Part shown: positions 21,617-32,854 of the stretch, in pieces | Position numbering within the stretch: position 1 is the stretch's first letter | Layout of the letters: each line of letters begins with the position of its first letter | NCBI GenBank assembly: GCA_009760885.1 | Contig: CM019697.1 | Coordinates: forward strand, 34,003,096-34,067,095 | Source of the DNA: Achatina immaculata | Lineage: Eukaryota > Mollusca > Gastropoda > Stylommatophora > Achatinidae | Direction: 5' to 3' | Length of the DNA stretch: 64,000 nt | The notes under the pieces: generated by a model | Database searches by the model: none | Told to the model about the DNA's origin: nothing | Seen by the model: the letters and a program-made list of their open reading frames with translations, nothing else | Translations under genes and position numbers: made by a program

Positions 21617-21760
21617 AACATTTAACTAAGATCTGAATAATATAATGGCTACTAGTTATAATATTTATCCATCGATGATGAATAATATGAATAATATAAT
21701 GGCTACTAGTAATAATATTTATCCAAGATCTGAATAATATAATGGCCTACTCTTTCTGCA
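21617..21760. repeat. Short tandem repeat of a roughly 45-bp unit, also found left of the LINE
   Basis: The block AAGATCTGAATAATATAATG then GCTACTAG repeats here and also at 21150-21190. The family B LINE therefore inserted inside a small pre-existing minisatellite. Confidence 0.8.
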
Positions 21761-22525
21761 TTTACTACAGTGAATGGAGATCCATATTTTATTGAACTAT
21801 AAATGCACCGCTCTAGGTGGCCATCTGTGTTCATGGATCATATTTTTAGAACCACTGTTTGAGATATTTGCATCGCTCCGAACTGGCGTTTTATTGCACA
21901 GGTGAGGTACCCTGCCAGAGAAAGGTCAGGTTGACAAGTGCACTTACAAAGCACAAAAGAGAACCCATGCATCACAGAGTTAAAAATAGCAACGTGTAAA
22001 AGACATCGGTTAATACCATGAACAAAAGTGAGGTTCGTGTATTCATTGCTATAGGATAACACAAGTTTGCGATGTCCACAAGTAATTCCTTATTTTATCA
22101 TCTTTTTTTTTAATACTCATAATATTTGTTCACCCTTCATATGTACTGTGGAAATATTCGAATTTTTTTTTTACCATTTTAAGATATATTTGTATCCCAA
22201 CATTATTTCTACTTTTACTTTAGACATGAAAAAATGTTCTAGCGATCGTAATTTAGACCTGAAAAAAATTGTCCAGATTAAGATCGTATTTTAGACCTGA
22301 AAAAATTGTCTAGATTAAGATAGTACTTTAGACCTGAAAAAAATTGTCAAGATTAATATCTTACTTTAGAACTGAAAAAAATTGTCAAGATTAAGATCAT
22401 ACTTTAGACCTGAAAAAATTGTGCATATACTTTCAGGAATGGCCGTTACAAAGATTTCCTATCGCCCTTTTCGCTGTTGAAGATGTTTTGTAAGATTTAT
22501 TTTAGCTGGTCTTAGCAGCTGCTTG
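21761..22525. repeat. Gap with a minisatellite at 22228-22425
   Basis: About five copies of a roughly 39-bp unit contain TTTAGACCTGAAAAAAATTG then TCNAGATTAAGATC. Nothing else is recognised. The open frame at 21838-22062 shows no motif. Confidence 0.75.
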
Positions 22526-22964
22526 TCTGAGTGTACTACTCTATGGAAGTGAATGCTGGAAAATCACCAAAACCATAGAAAACAAGTTGAATTCTTTCCA
22601 GACTAAATGTTTACGTAGAATTAAAAAAATATTTTGGCCAAACACCATAAGAAATAACATCTTGTTGGCAGAAATGCAGATGAAGCCACTGACAACAATT
22701 ATTGAGGAAAGACGCTGGCGATGGTTGGGACATGTGCTCCGAATGACTGACAACTCACTACCAAAAATAGCACTAAGATGGACACCACAGGGGAGCAGAA
22801 GTAAGGGTAGACCAAAAGAGACATGGAGAAGAACAACAGAAAGGATGTTGAGCAATAGAAGGCTCACCTGGGCAAGAGCAGAAAAAAAGGCGAAGGACAA
22901 GCATTTGTGGAAAACCCTTGCGGAAGCCCCATGTGCCCTGGGCACTTAAGGTTCAGAGAGAGAG
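22526..22964 (+). mobile_element. LINE family B, 439-bp 3' fragment with 12-bp target duplication
   Basis: It encodes the intact C-terminal region (K-P-L-T-T-I-I-E-E-R, R-W-L-G-H-V-L-R-M-T-D, G-R-P-K-E-T-W-R-R, W-K-T-L-A-E-A) and ends in GGTTCAGAGAGAGAG. The flanks AGCAGCTGCTTG at 22514-22525 and 22965-22976 are a perfect 12-bp duplication. The frame is open, so the insertion is young. Confidence 0.93.
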
Positions 22965-22976
22965 AGCAGCTGCTTG

Positions 22977-23821
22977 ATATTTATTTTTTTGTCGGTGGAA
23001 CAGTTGATATTGCTGCAGAGTATCTATAAAAACTATCAAGAGAGATCATATACATCATTTATCTGTGACACATTAATGGTCATGCACTCAACTTACCTTC
23101 GGAACATTGCTTTAGCCATGGTTAATTTGATATCACGCTGGAAACTCGCATTAGACCGAAGACACCAAAATGCAACCCGAGATCTCTAAACACTTCTATT
23201 CTACCGTGCATTAAAGTGAAACTAGTCTCGGTGCTAATTCAGACTATCAGAGTTAATTCGACCTGGATTTTGGACCTATATATGTGATTCCCAAGTGTGC
23301 TGGTTGCGCTGGAACATGGCTGACTGAGTTACGCGCTTTGTTTACCAAGAATAGGCGTAGAAAGAGGTGGGATATTCGCTGTCTGAGCTGGGTAGTGCAG
23401 ATTAGTACAGTAAATCTATGGCAGTTGTCAGACAGTTAAATGTGAACTGTGTTTAACGCTTTGGTGACCAAAGATGCCACTTTCCTTATATAGTCTGTAG
23501 TGAGGATGTTCGTTGGAGAATCTTAACGTTTTTTGGGTCCTGGGGGTCAGATTTGTTATTCCGCCATCCCATTCACTTTAGAGTAAGAGTAATTAAAATA
23601 GTGACTTAACATTTTATGATTCTACGATTTAGCATTTTCTACATTTTATGATTCTACATTGTAACATTTTCTATTATCAGTAAACCAATACGGGCACTGA
23701 ACATTTATATGTTATGTTTCGTTCCATTAAATGTTCTTCTTCTTCTTCTTCTTCATCATCATCATCTTAATCATCATCATCATCTTCTAGTTCTTCTTTA
23801 TCTTCTTGTACTTCGGCGTTC
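22977..23821. other. No gene recognised
   Basis: Contains a TTC/ATC microsatellite at about 23730-23820 and a short repeat around ATTTTATGATTCTAC (23610-23660). Otherwise I see nothing. Confidence 0.5.
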
Positions 23822-24019
23822 TTCATAACATAACATGGCCCTGTAATCCATATGCAGGAAACTCTCTACCGTAGAGAGCGGAACAACAACACAACTCCTT
23901 CAGATCATCAGAGGAAGTACCCCCCCAGACAAGTGTTTCGGCCCTATTAAACTCTTGACACTCTAATGGGGGTGGGCCCCTCTGGGTCATGACTCCCAGA
24001 GGTCTTGTGAGTTGTTGCT

Positions 24020-24110
24020 TTTTTTTTCGGTCCCGGGATTGAACCCATGATCTTCCAGTTGCCACTGCACTTTTGAAGTGCGTCTTTAGCGATTTAGCTA
24101 CGGAGGACTG
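24020..24110 (-). other. tRNA-Leu-like module in the retrotransposon 3' UTR
   Basis: The minus strand reads a box A-like TAGCTAAATCGCTAAAG, an anticodon-arm-like GCACTTCAAAAGTGC (4-bp stem, 7-base loop with CAA in the anticodon position), a long variable region and a box B GGGTTCAATCCC. The long variable arm fits Leu or Ser tRNAs. The acceptor stem does not pair properly, so it is not a functional tRNA gene. Confidence 0.6.
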
Positions 24111-24132
24111 GTATTGGTTGTGGCATATGAAA

Positions 24133-24549
24133 TTACTTATGTTCCCAATGCTTGTTTCGCATACTCCACAGCCAGCATGAGGCCTTTTCTGCTGTTTCTG
24201 AAAGGCTTCTCAATGCCCTTGCTCTTGCTTGTCCCTTTATGCCCAGTTGCTTACATAGGTCATATGCTGATATTGCTACGAATCCTCTTGCTCCCACTTC
24301 TACAGCTATCACTTTTGCCCTGATTCCTGCCCCCTGCCTCGGTTGCTTGACCAGATCATTGTACTTCTCCAATTTGAATAAATGCTGTTCCTCTATTCTA
24401 GTTTCGTATGGGACCGTAAGCTCGATCATTATTAATTCCTGTTTTTCTGTGGAGTACACTACAATGTCTGGTCGCATTCCTGTGTTCTTGATGGCAATCG
24501 GGTATTCTTTAAGTAACAGAAGACAGAAGAACTTCAACTTTTCTGCCAA
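24133..24549 (-). pseudogene. Restriction-like endonuclease domain, C-terminus of a non-LTR retrotransposon ORF
   Basis: R2/NeSL-type retrotransposons cut their target with a PD-(D/E)XK nuclease placed after the reverse transcriptase. This 138-codon frame shows M-R-P-D-I-V-V-Y-S, then I-E-L-T-V-P-Y-E-T-R-I-E-E, then K-Y-N-D-L-V, E-V-G-A-R-G-F-V-A, and the C-terminal S-L-S-E-T-A-E-K-A-S-C-W-L-W. That block order is familiar from fish and cnidarian elements of this class. The P-D and E-x-T residues fit the nuclease core. The frame is open but has no start context and no reverse transcriptase upstream, so it is a 5'-truncated piece. Confidence 0.8.
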
Positions 24550-24600
24550 AACTAACTGGACAGCCAGGTCAGGTCTTCTAGCTTACATCATCAAGTTTTA

Positions 24601-24920
24601 GTCATTCTATAGAGTTTGCCTTTTCGAGCTGGGACCATATGTCAGGTCAGTGGCACTATGAGTAAAATTGTTAACAGTCTGGTCCTTTCGCTGTTGTACA
24701 AGGCTTAGATGCCATTTGTGTACCTCGCTAGTGCTTTCTTCAGCTCAGATCTAGATCTGTCTTCAAGAAACAACAGTGGATGTCTCAAACGCAGAAAGCT
24801 TCTCACACAAAGAGAAGACGGGGGAATTGATATGTACTTGTACTCTGTAACTGCGAGCTGTTATTCTTTGCAGCCGATGCTGTAGAGGTGTTGAGGCACA
24901 ACATCGCATCAGCGTGGGAG
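24601..24920. other. No gene recognised
   Basis: Unique-looking sequence between two repeats; no motif seen. Confidence 0.5.
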
Positions 24921-25245
24921 CGGGTTGTGACAGCTATTTTTCAGTCCCGGGGTACAGTTAAAATGCAGGGGGTGTCAGTGCTTCTTTAGCAGACTCCACC
25001 ATCATGGGGACTATGGCGATCCCTGCCCCGTTAGCCAGGCTAGGCCTGTTACTAGGGGTACCATGGAGAGGTGGGACAGAGTCTTGATCAGCTATGGGTC
25101 GCTAACCCTGACGCTGGCATATCAGCTATGGTTCGCTAATCCTGACGCTGGCATATCAGCTATGGTTCGCTAACCCTGACGCTGGCATATCAGCTATGGT
25201 TCGCTAACCCTGACGCTGGCATATCAGCTATCGGACAGGCGTCTT
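24921..25245 (+). repeat. Dispersed repeat D1, copy 2, with an internal 34-bp tandem expansion
   Basis: Same block order as 20735-20995. The terminal block (CAGCTATGGTTCGCTAA then CCCTGACGCTGGCATAT) is repeated about four times at 25090-25230, whereas copy 1 has it about once. This shows a minisatellite born inside a dispersed repeat. Confidence 0.75.
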
Positions 25246-25953
25246 CACCCCGAATTGATACGTAAACACCGAAAGGAAATTACAAAACTATCTCATTTCC
25301 TGAAATTTTAAACGTGCATGGAGCACCAAAATAAGAACAGGTGGTAGTAGACTAAAGTAGGTTGCCAAGAATAGGACGACTAACAGGACATAAAACTGAA
25401 ATATAGAAAAATTTTCTTAGTCACCTTTCTTTTCTACACTCATACAGTCTCAACTGCATTTGACAACTATACTTGTCTTGCGTTATAAATCATTGATCAT
25501 ATTTCAGTTATAATCTGCCTCTCAACTATACTATCAGAGAATATATTTTGCTCTCTGTATAACTAGAGTCTTAAATATAGAGTATGCATTGAATGTAGCT
25601 GGCATTTTGCAAAATATCATTGTCAAGAACCGTCTCAGACCACGCCTTTTACTTTACGCATCACTGGGCATATGACATGGCATATGGATGTACTAATCCA
25701 GTTTTGAATAAACTGCCACAGGGGTGTATGCAAATAAACCATTCAGGCCTCGGTGAGGCAGACCTGTTCTTTTGTGTGTTCTTTTAAATGGCATTAATGA
25801 TCATCGTAACTGGGGCTAAGATCGAAGAGTGAGTGAGTGAGAGAGAGAGAGAGAGAATAATCATGTGATATGAAAGATCAAATGCTTACTATGTTTTAAA
25901 AGATAATGAAGCGAGATATGATTTAGTGAAAAACAATAACATTTACACAAAAT
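25246..25953. other. No gene recognised
   Basis: Unremarkable sequence with a short GA tract at about 25828-25857. Confidence 0.5.
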
Positions 25954-26214
25954 TCATTAATTCATTCATTTGCATGTTCTTTGCGGAACTTTGCCTCCCT
26001 AACAGCTCTCTTTTAGTCTTCTCGGCTGTGAGCAAGACGGCTTGCAGCTGATGCATCCATTTGCAGATCATCAACGATGTCTTGCAGCCATCTTCGATTT
26101 TGGTCTTCCTCTCTTTCTTTTTTTCCCATTATGTACTCTTACAAGACGGTCTTCTCTAGATTATAATGACGTTTAATGTGTCCAAAATATTTAAGTTTTC
26201 TCTCTTTAATCCTC
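25954..26214 (-). mobile_element. LINE family A 3' fragment with 11-bp target duplication
   Basis: Minus-strand family A 3' end with a (TGAA)n-type tail. TTACACAAAAT occurs at 25943-25953 and 26215-26225. It forms an inverted pair with the plus-strand copy at 26400-26893. Confidence 0.88.
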
Positions 26215-26399
26215 TTACACAAAATGTAAAGACAAAATGCTCTACAGGAAAATAAAGCGGAGAGAATATAGCGTTAGTTTACAATGAGCACCCTTGAACT
26301 TACAAGAATCGTAATCGTTGTTCCTGTAATTTGAAGCCATTTTCAATAGTTCTTTTGTCATTCAATAAAGGCCGAGTTTTGACACTTCCCACCCAACTT

Positions 26400-26893
26400 C
26401 AGGAACAGACGGAACTACAAAAATAAGATTTTAAAGGACATTCTTCTTTCCTATCGCAACATATGCCAGTGAGACCTAGACACTTAACAAAACAGCTGAG
26501 AAACACATAAATGCTTTTGAATGTAAATGCTACAGAAGAGTTCTTCAAATATCATGGACATAAAAAATAACAAATATAGCTAATATATAACAAATATAAC
26601 ACAAAATCATACTACAAGAACGTAATATTGAAGAAGGCTGGCTAGTAAAGAGGATTAAACAGAGAAAACTTAAATATTTCTGACACATTAAACGTCATGA
26701 GAATTTAGAGAAGACCGTCTTGGAAGGATACATAATGGGGAAAAGATAGAGAGGAAGACCAAAGCGAAGATGGCTGCAAGACATCGTTGATTATCTGCAA
26801 AAAATCAGCAGCAGGGCATCTTGCTTACAACCCAAAGGCCTACATGAAAGCTGTTAGGGAGGAAAAGTTCCGCAAGGGACATGCAAGTGACTG
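26400..26893 (+). mobile_element. LINE family A 3' fragment, degenerate
   Basis: It carries A-T-Y-A-like, then N-K-T-A-E-K-H-I-N-A-F-E and the G-R-P-x-R-R-W-L-Q-D-I-V motifs, broken by stops and small indels. It ends at AGGGACATGCAAGTGACTG. Confidence 0.82.
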
Positions 26894-27149
26894 ACTGTCC
26901 CAACATTTTCTAGATGTCTCCTCTATCTTCTTTTATTTGTTTTTTTTTCATTTCGAGATCCCCTTCCATAGGTCGCCCACCCCCACTTTGCTAGTTTTAA
27001 AATCTTATTACCTCTTACAGTACAATTCCCAAAGTATGAGTTAGTCCAATTTCTTCCTCATAATCAGAATTAGCTGATAATTTCCTCATTAATTTTCTGC
27101 CATTTACACTAATCCATGCTTTGGCTTTATTAACCAAATATGATCCTTT

Positions 27150-28018
27150 ATTTTTTACCTACGTATCTTACCCTTTGCATTAACCATTTTATACCTGCAT
27201 GTCTTACCCTTTGCATTAACTATTTTATACCTGCATGTCTTACCCTTTGCATTAACTATTTTATATCTGAATGTCTTACCCTTTGCATTAACCATTTTAT
27301 ACCTGCATGTCTTACCCTTTGCATTAACCATTTTATAACTGCATGTCTTACATTTTGCATTAACCATTTTATACCTGCATGTCTTACCCTTTGCATTAAC
27401 CATTTTATACCTGCATGTCTTACCCTTTGCATTAACTATTTTATACCTGCATGTCTTACCCTTTGCATTAACTATTTTATATCTGAATGTCTTACCCTTT
27501 GCATTAACCATTTTATACCTGCATGTCTTACCCTTTGCATTAACCATTTTATAACTGCATGTCTTACATTTTGCATTAACCATTTTATACCTGCATGTCT
27601 TACCCTTTGCATTAACTATTTTATACCTGCATGTCTTACCCTTTGCATTAACCATTTTATACCTGCATGTCTTACCCTTTGCATTAACTATTTTATACCT
27701 GCATGTCTTACCCTTTGCATTAACCATTTTATACCTGCATGTCTTACCCTTTGCATTAACCATTTTATACCCGCATGTCTTACCCTTTGCATTAACTATT
27801 TTATACCTGCATGTCTTACCATTTGCATCAACCATTTTATACCTGCATGTCTTACCTTTTGCATTAACCATTTACACCTGCCTGTCTTACTATTTGCATT
27901 AACTATTTTATACCTGCATGTCTTACCCTTTGCATTAACTATTTTATACCTACATGTCTTACCCTTTGCATTAACCATTTTACACCTGCCTGTCTTACCC
28001 TTTGCATTAACCATTATG
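27150..28018. repeat. Minisatellite, 36-bp unit, about 24 copies
   Basis: The unit is CTTTGCATTAACCATTTTAT then ACCTGCATGTCTTACC. A block of about seven units is itself duplicated (variant order at 27240-27370 recurs at 27480-27570). Both strands are open because 36 is a multiple of three; these frames are artefacts. Confidence 0.97.
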
Positions 28019-28360
28019 ATCACACTGTACTATGTTTCGGTTCACGGAACCACGCTTTCTCACACGTAACACGTATCCTTACACGCACGAAGCTGTATTT
28101 TACGTACACACATTGATGCAGCATTACTAGACAGGACAGCAATAATTGAAATAATGGTTGACTGATAAAAGAACACTAAACTGATTGCTTACTGCAACAT
28201 AGATTTATGTCCTAGATTTTGAGCAACTCAGTAAATGTGAAGAAAGACTAGTTGAACTGATCTGGAAGGAATGGCTGTATGAAAAGGACAAATGTAAGAA
28301 TCATTTTAGTCTGAGTCTTGGCGACTTCACGTGTTTATTGAACAGAAGGGGCAGACCTCC
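28019..28360. other. No gene recognised
   Basis: Unique-looking sequence between two tandem arrays. Confidence 0.5.
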
Positions 28361-28364
28361 TGGT

Positions 28365-28535
28365 GGGTCTAGCTGCATCTACAACATCAGCTACATCTAC
28401 TACATCAGCTACATCTACAACATCAGCTTATCTACAACATCAGCTACATCTACTACATCAGCTACATCTACTACATCAGTTACATCTACAACATCAGCTT
28501 ATCTACAACACCAGCTACATCTGCTACATCTACTA
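28365..28535. repeat. ACATCT/ACATCAGCT-type short tandem repeat
   Basis: Built from TACATCAGC and TACATCTAC blocks in 9-bp multiples, about 170 bp. Confidence 0.9.
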
Positions 28536-28609
28536 CATCGTCACATCCTCAAGGAAACGGACAGGACAACAGATTTTGACACAAACTGTGACAAAGTATG
28601 TCTGTCCAG

Positions 28610-29205
28610 GATGAAAGATCTGAGAGCCTGCTCTGGATGAAAGACCTGAGAGTCTGGTCAGGATAAAGTACCTGAGAGTCTTCCCAGGATGAAAGACCTG
28701 AGAGTGCCCATGAGTAAGGACCTGATAGTCTTCCCAGGATGAAAGACCTGAGAGTGCCCAGGAGGAAGGACCTGAGTGTCTGCCCAGGAGTAAGGACCTG
28801 ATAGTCTTCCCAGGATGAAAGACCTGAGAGTCTGCCCAGGATGAAAGACCTGAGAGTCTGCCCAGGATGAAAGACCTGAGAGTCTTCCCAGGATGAAAGA
28901 CCTGAGAGTCTGCCCAGGATGAAAGACCTGAGAGTCTGCCCAGGATGAAAGACCTGAGAGTCTGCCCAGGATGAAAGACGGGAGTGTCTGCCCAGGATGA
29001 AAGACGGGAGTGTCTGCCCAGGATGAAAGACGGGAGTGTCTGCCCAGGATGAAAGACGGGAGTGTCTGCCCAGGATGAAAGACGGGAGTGTCTGCCCAGG
29101 ATGAAAGACGGGAGTGTCTGCCCAGGATGAAATACATGAGAGTCTGCCCAGGTTGAAAAACCAGAGTCTGCCCAGGATGAAAGACTTGAGTCTGTCCAAG
29201 ATGAA
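28610..29205. repeat. Minisatellite, 26-bp unit, about 22 copies
   Basis: The unit is AGTCTGCCCAGGATGAAAGA then CCTGAG. A sub-block of six units carries the variant GACGGGAGTG. A 26-bp unit rotates through all three frames; the long minus-strand open frames here are artefacts. Confidence 0.97.
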
Positions 29206-29394
29206 AGATCTTAGAATGAAACAGCACGATAAGTGCTAAAGAATAATTCTAAAAAGAACTGGTGTCCCGTCAACTGATGTACGTTCAGATCTCTATAAAG
29301 AAGATCGGAGCACCCCTGCACTTGTCTGTGGTGTAAAAATGATGATCTTAAGATACAGCAAGAGCTGTGATAGCTACAGAAAGTACCACAACCA

Positions 29395-29472
29395 CCACCA
29401 CCATTATCAATAACAACAACAATAACAACAACAACAACAACAGCAACAACAACAACAAAAACAACAACAGCA
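29395..29472. repeat. (AAC)n microsatellite
   Basis: CAACAA/AACAAC tract with minor interruptions. Confidence 0.95.
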
Positions 29473-29499
29473 CATATTGATTTGTTTATTCTTTAGTTT

Positions 29500-29850
29500 T
29501 CATGATTCTGCTGATGGGACTGTTTCTGCCAGTCTGTGTTGTCTGTCTGATGGGACTGTTTCTGCCAGTCTGTGTTGTCTGTCTGATGGGACTGTTTCAT
29601 GCCAGTCTGTGTTGTCTGTCTGATGGGACTGTGTCATAGCAGTCTGTGTTGTCTGTCTGATGGGACTGTTTCATGCCAGTCTGTGTTGTCTGTCTGATGG
29701 GACTGTTTCATGGCAGTCTGTGTTGTCTATCTGATGGGACTGTTTCATGCCAGTCTGTGTTGTCTGTCTGATGGGACTGTTTCATGCCAGTCTGTGTTGT
29801 CTGTCTGATGGGACTGTTTCTGCCAGTCTGTGTTGATTGCCTCCTCATTG
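29500..29850. repeat. Minisatellite, about 36-38-bp unit, 9 copies
   Basis: The unit is TGATGGGACTGTTTCATGCC then AGTCTGTGTTGTCTGTC, with a two-base length variant (TTTCTGCC). Confidence 0.95.
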
Positions 29851-29869
29851 CTGTTGTCCTCTAGTCTAC

Positions 29870-29965
29870 TTCCTTATAATTTTGTAAATTCCTTATAGCT
29901 TTGTAAATTCCTTATAGCTTTGTAAATTCCTTATATCTTTGTAAATTCCGTATAAATTTGTAAAT
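29870..29965. repeat. 18-bp tandem repeat, about 5 copies
   Basis: TTGTAAATTCCTTATAGC repeats. A further copy appears after the LINE at 30286, so the LINE inserted into this array. Confidence 0.85.
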
Positions 29966-29984
29966 TTCAGTCAATCAGTCATTT

Positions 29985-30285
29985 ACATGCGAAACTTTGC
30001 CTCCCTAATAGCTCTCCTGTAGGCCTCTCGGTTGTAAGCAAGGTGCCCTGCTGCTGATGCATCCATTTGCAGATTATCAACAATGTTTTGCAGCCACCTT
30101 CTCCTTGGTCTTCCTCTCTTTCTTTTTCCCATTATGTACCCTTCCAGTACTGTCTTCTTTAAATTATCATGACGTTTAATGTGTCAAAAATATTTAAGTT
30201 TTCTTTGTTTAATCCTCCTTACTAGCCAGCCTTCTTTAATATTAAGTTCTTGTAGTATGGATATATTTGTTCTTTTTGTGTAAAA
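29985..30285 (-). mobile_element. LINE family A 3' fragment
   Basis: Minus-strand family A 3' end, inserted in the 18-bp tandem repeat described at 29870. The coding part is interrupted by stops. Confidence 0.85.
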
Positions 30286-31190
30286 AAAAATTCCTTATAA
30301 CTGTGTAAATTCCTTATAGCTTTCATATACCTCTAGGAATGACCAAACCATTGTAATTACCTGCTTATTACTCGACAAAGATATAGACTCGTGGACGACG
30401 TACACAAATGGACTAGGCCTGATCGAACACACTGTGAAAACGAAAGATAGAGCTAGAAAACCACTGCAGCCAACTTTCCATGTGGAGAGGGCGCATGATG
30501 ATGACGGCTATCACGTTTTACGTAGAACGATGGAGTAACTCGTTCTGAAGGTAGAAATGCCTGGCAATAGATTCGTGAGAAGACAGATTTTGCCGAGTCA
30601 CTGTGACGGTTCATAAAGAGCATACTCCCAGGTATCTGCTTGCCATTGATTTTCTTCACCGATCCACGACCCGTCTTTAGAAGCCGTCCTTGAACCCTTG
30701 CAGAGCGAAGAGTGAAACAGCAAAATACGAAATGAAATTAAACAAAACAATCAACAACAACAAAAAACTGAGAAAGATGTAGAATGAGTTAAGCTAAACC
30801 GTACAGCACTGGTAGACATACTTGAGGACTGAAAGTAAAAATAAGCTTAACTGTGGTTTTGAAAGATGTGATTACTGCGATGGCCAGAGCTGGCGTTATC
30901 GACCAAAACGAAGCATAAGCGGCGACGAAGGTGGGTGAAGGAAAGAGGCTAAGTCAAAGAAGCGGTGTTTTCTTTTTGTTGTCGTACATTTTTATGTCGT
31001 AGAAGAGGAAGAATATCAGGGAATGGCGAGGGAAACTGACAGTTTTTAGAAGCAAGTAGTTTTCCAAATCTAATGTATATTTTCATCAGCCCACACAAAC
31101 AACATCACAATAAACACATCCGCCATGTTTTTAGCAGGAAATTTAAGGTGGAAATCTTTAACACCAAAACAAAACTATATATATACACAC
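30286..31190. other. No gene recognised
   Basis: The minus-strand frame at 30453-30659 (68 codons) has balanced composition but no motif I recognise and no convincing splice signals. It might be an exon of an unknown gene; confidence is low. Confidence 0.4.
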
Positions 31191-31194
31191 ACAT

Positions 31195-31345
31195 CAGCTT
31201 TCCAAGCCACTAAGACTCATTGCTGCAGATAAAGTTCGCCTCCATTCCTCTCTATTCCTAATCTTCTCTCTCAAATTGGTGACACCAATTTCTTTTATAT
31301 CCTCTTCCATCCCTGTCTTGGTCTACCCTTTGGGCTTGTTTCCCT
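31195..31345 (-). mobile_element. Old LINE C-terminal fragment
   Basis: The minus strand reads G-R-P-R-Q-G-W-K, then frame-broken segments matching the N-R-E-E-W-R-like and L-S-A-A-M-S-L-S-G-L-like C-terminal motifs of RTE-type ORF2 proteins. Several stops are present. Confidence 0.5.
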
Positions 31346-31639
31346 CATCTCTTGTGCATACAGTTTTCATTTGTCTGTTCTCTTCTATGGCTCACTCAGC
31401 TTAGTCTGCTCAGTTTCAATACATTTATAATTGGTTAGAGACTGGTCATATTTGGTTTGTTAAGTCCGAGGCAAAAAGCGGTCAGCTGTGCGTCCCTGAC
31501 GACGACCTTACAGAACCACTAATCCGTGGTTAGCCGATAATGATGAAGTAATTTCACATAAATCAATACATAAATAAAGAAGAAGAAAAAAAACTAGGAG
31601 AGAATTTAGATCTTGGTTAGTAACGATTAACCGACTCTG

Positions 31640-31985
31640 CTTGTAACAGAGCTCTTATTAATTGACTTTGCCTGTAAACAGCGTTTATTAACTGGCTTTG
31701 CCTGTAAAAAGCGTTTATTAACTGGCTTTGCCTGTAAACAGTGCTTATTAACTGAATTTGCGCGTAAAATAGCGCTTATTAACTGGCTTTGCTTGTTAAA
31801 AAAACCGCTTATTAACTGGCTTGGACTGTAAAAGAGCTCATATTAACTGGCTGTGCTTGTAAAAGTGGGCTTGTTAACTGGCTTTAACTGTAAAATAGCT
31901 CTTATTAACTGACTGCTTGTAAGCAGCGCTTGTTAACTGGCTTTGCCTGTAAACAGCGATTATTAAATAACTTTGCATGTAAACA
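31640..31985. repeat. Minisatellite, about 30-bp unit, about 11 copies, degenerate
   Basis: The unit is TTATTAACTGGCTTTGCCTG then TAAACAGCGC. The units are diverged, so the array is older than its neighbours. Confidence 0.92.
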
Positions 31986-32850
31986 GCACTTTAACCATAA
32001 GTCTTTGCTCGCATCCAAGGCCTGTTAAAATTGCTCGCGTCAGTGATTCCTGTGTCAACTCAACTGACGCGGACAAGACGCTGTGTCTAGGTCAAGGTTT
32101 CTTAGTTTTCCCTGGCTGGATTCACAAGGTCCCTCTTACTTTATGGGACCACGTGCTTCTGTGGGAAAGATTCAAAACTGTTGTACGTGTAAGTGGTAGC
32201 CGATGTTGGTAATTTTGGCATGAAAGAGTAACAAAAATCCACTGTTTGGCCAAAACTGAATGTAGTAGATAACGAAACTACAGTAGACTGACTTTGTAAG
32301 AAAGATAGTCCATAGCCGGTCAAGATCCTGTACTGGCTCTTCTAACTCATTCGTAACACGCCGTTGTGCTATCTTGTTTCGTCAACAGGGGGAGGGTGAA
32401 ATGTGTTATCATGGTGGTGGAGCGCGGTGAAAAGCTTTTGCTTTTGTTAGATTCTATCCAGTATTGTTTTTTTTAAAGCCACGGTGAGCCAGTCTTGGTT
32501 AAATTATTGCCTTTTAAATACTTGCACAGTTGGCACTACCTGCCAAGAACTTCAAGTTATACGTTACGAAGAGGGGGTTGCCAATCAGCCACGAACAATT
32601 CCGTGATGGTACTAGCTCGATGAATAAATAAAATTAATCTGTGGAGCTAAAACAGCGAATTTCAGCGCAGACTGTAGGCTTCTGTTTTTATATACATTTT
32701 GTGTGTCCGCGTGTACATTCTGATGGTGAGAGTCATCAAATGTTACGTGCACTCTATAATGTGGAAGCATTGACACTAAATGAGAAAATGGAGAATAAAA
32801 TCGAGGTATTTGAAATGTGGATATATAGAAGAATATATAGAATAGCTGCT
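31986..32850. other. No gene recognised
   Basis: The open frames at 31973-32212 and 32641-32901 have no known motif. The end of the second runs into the tandem array. Confidence 0.5.
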
Positions 32851-32854
32851 GGCT

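Larger units (their letters stand above)
23822..24600 (-). mobile_element. 3' end of an RLE-class non-LTR retrotransposon, copy 1
   Basis: In minus-strand order: a coding part with a restriction-enzyme-like nuclease domain (24133-24549), then a tRNA-Leu-like module (about 24020-24110), then a 3' UTR with ACCCAGAGGGGCC and GATCTGAAGGAGTTGTG. Copy 2 (50641-51020, plus) has the same order from the end of the coding part onward. The reverse transcriptase is not present in either copy. Confidence 0.8.

Noticed and set aside
24020..24110. A functional tRNA-Leu gene
   Set aside because: The acceptor stem does not pair and the sequence is part of a repeated retrotransposon 3' UTR, so it is a tRNA-like relic.
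27140..29227. Several 180-310-codon frames with regular repeats that resemble repeat proteins
   Set aside because: They match the 36-bp and 26-bp minisatellites exactly, are open on both strands or in several frames, and have no signal peptide, splice sites or conserved flanks.
30453..30659. 68-codon minus-strand frame as a possible host exon
   Set aside because: Balanced composition, but no known motif, and neither a convincing acceptor nor donor in a consistent phase. Kept only as a remark.
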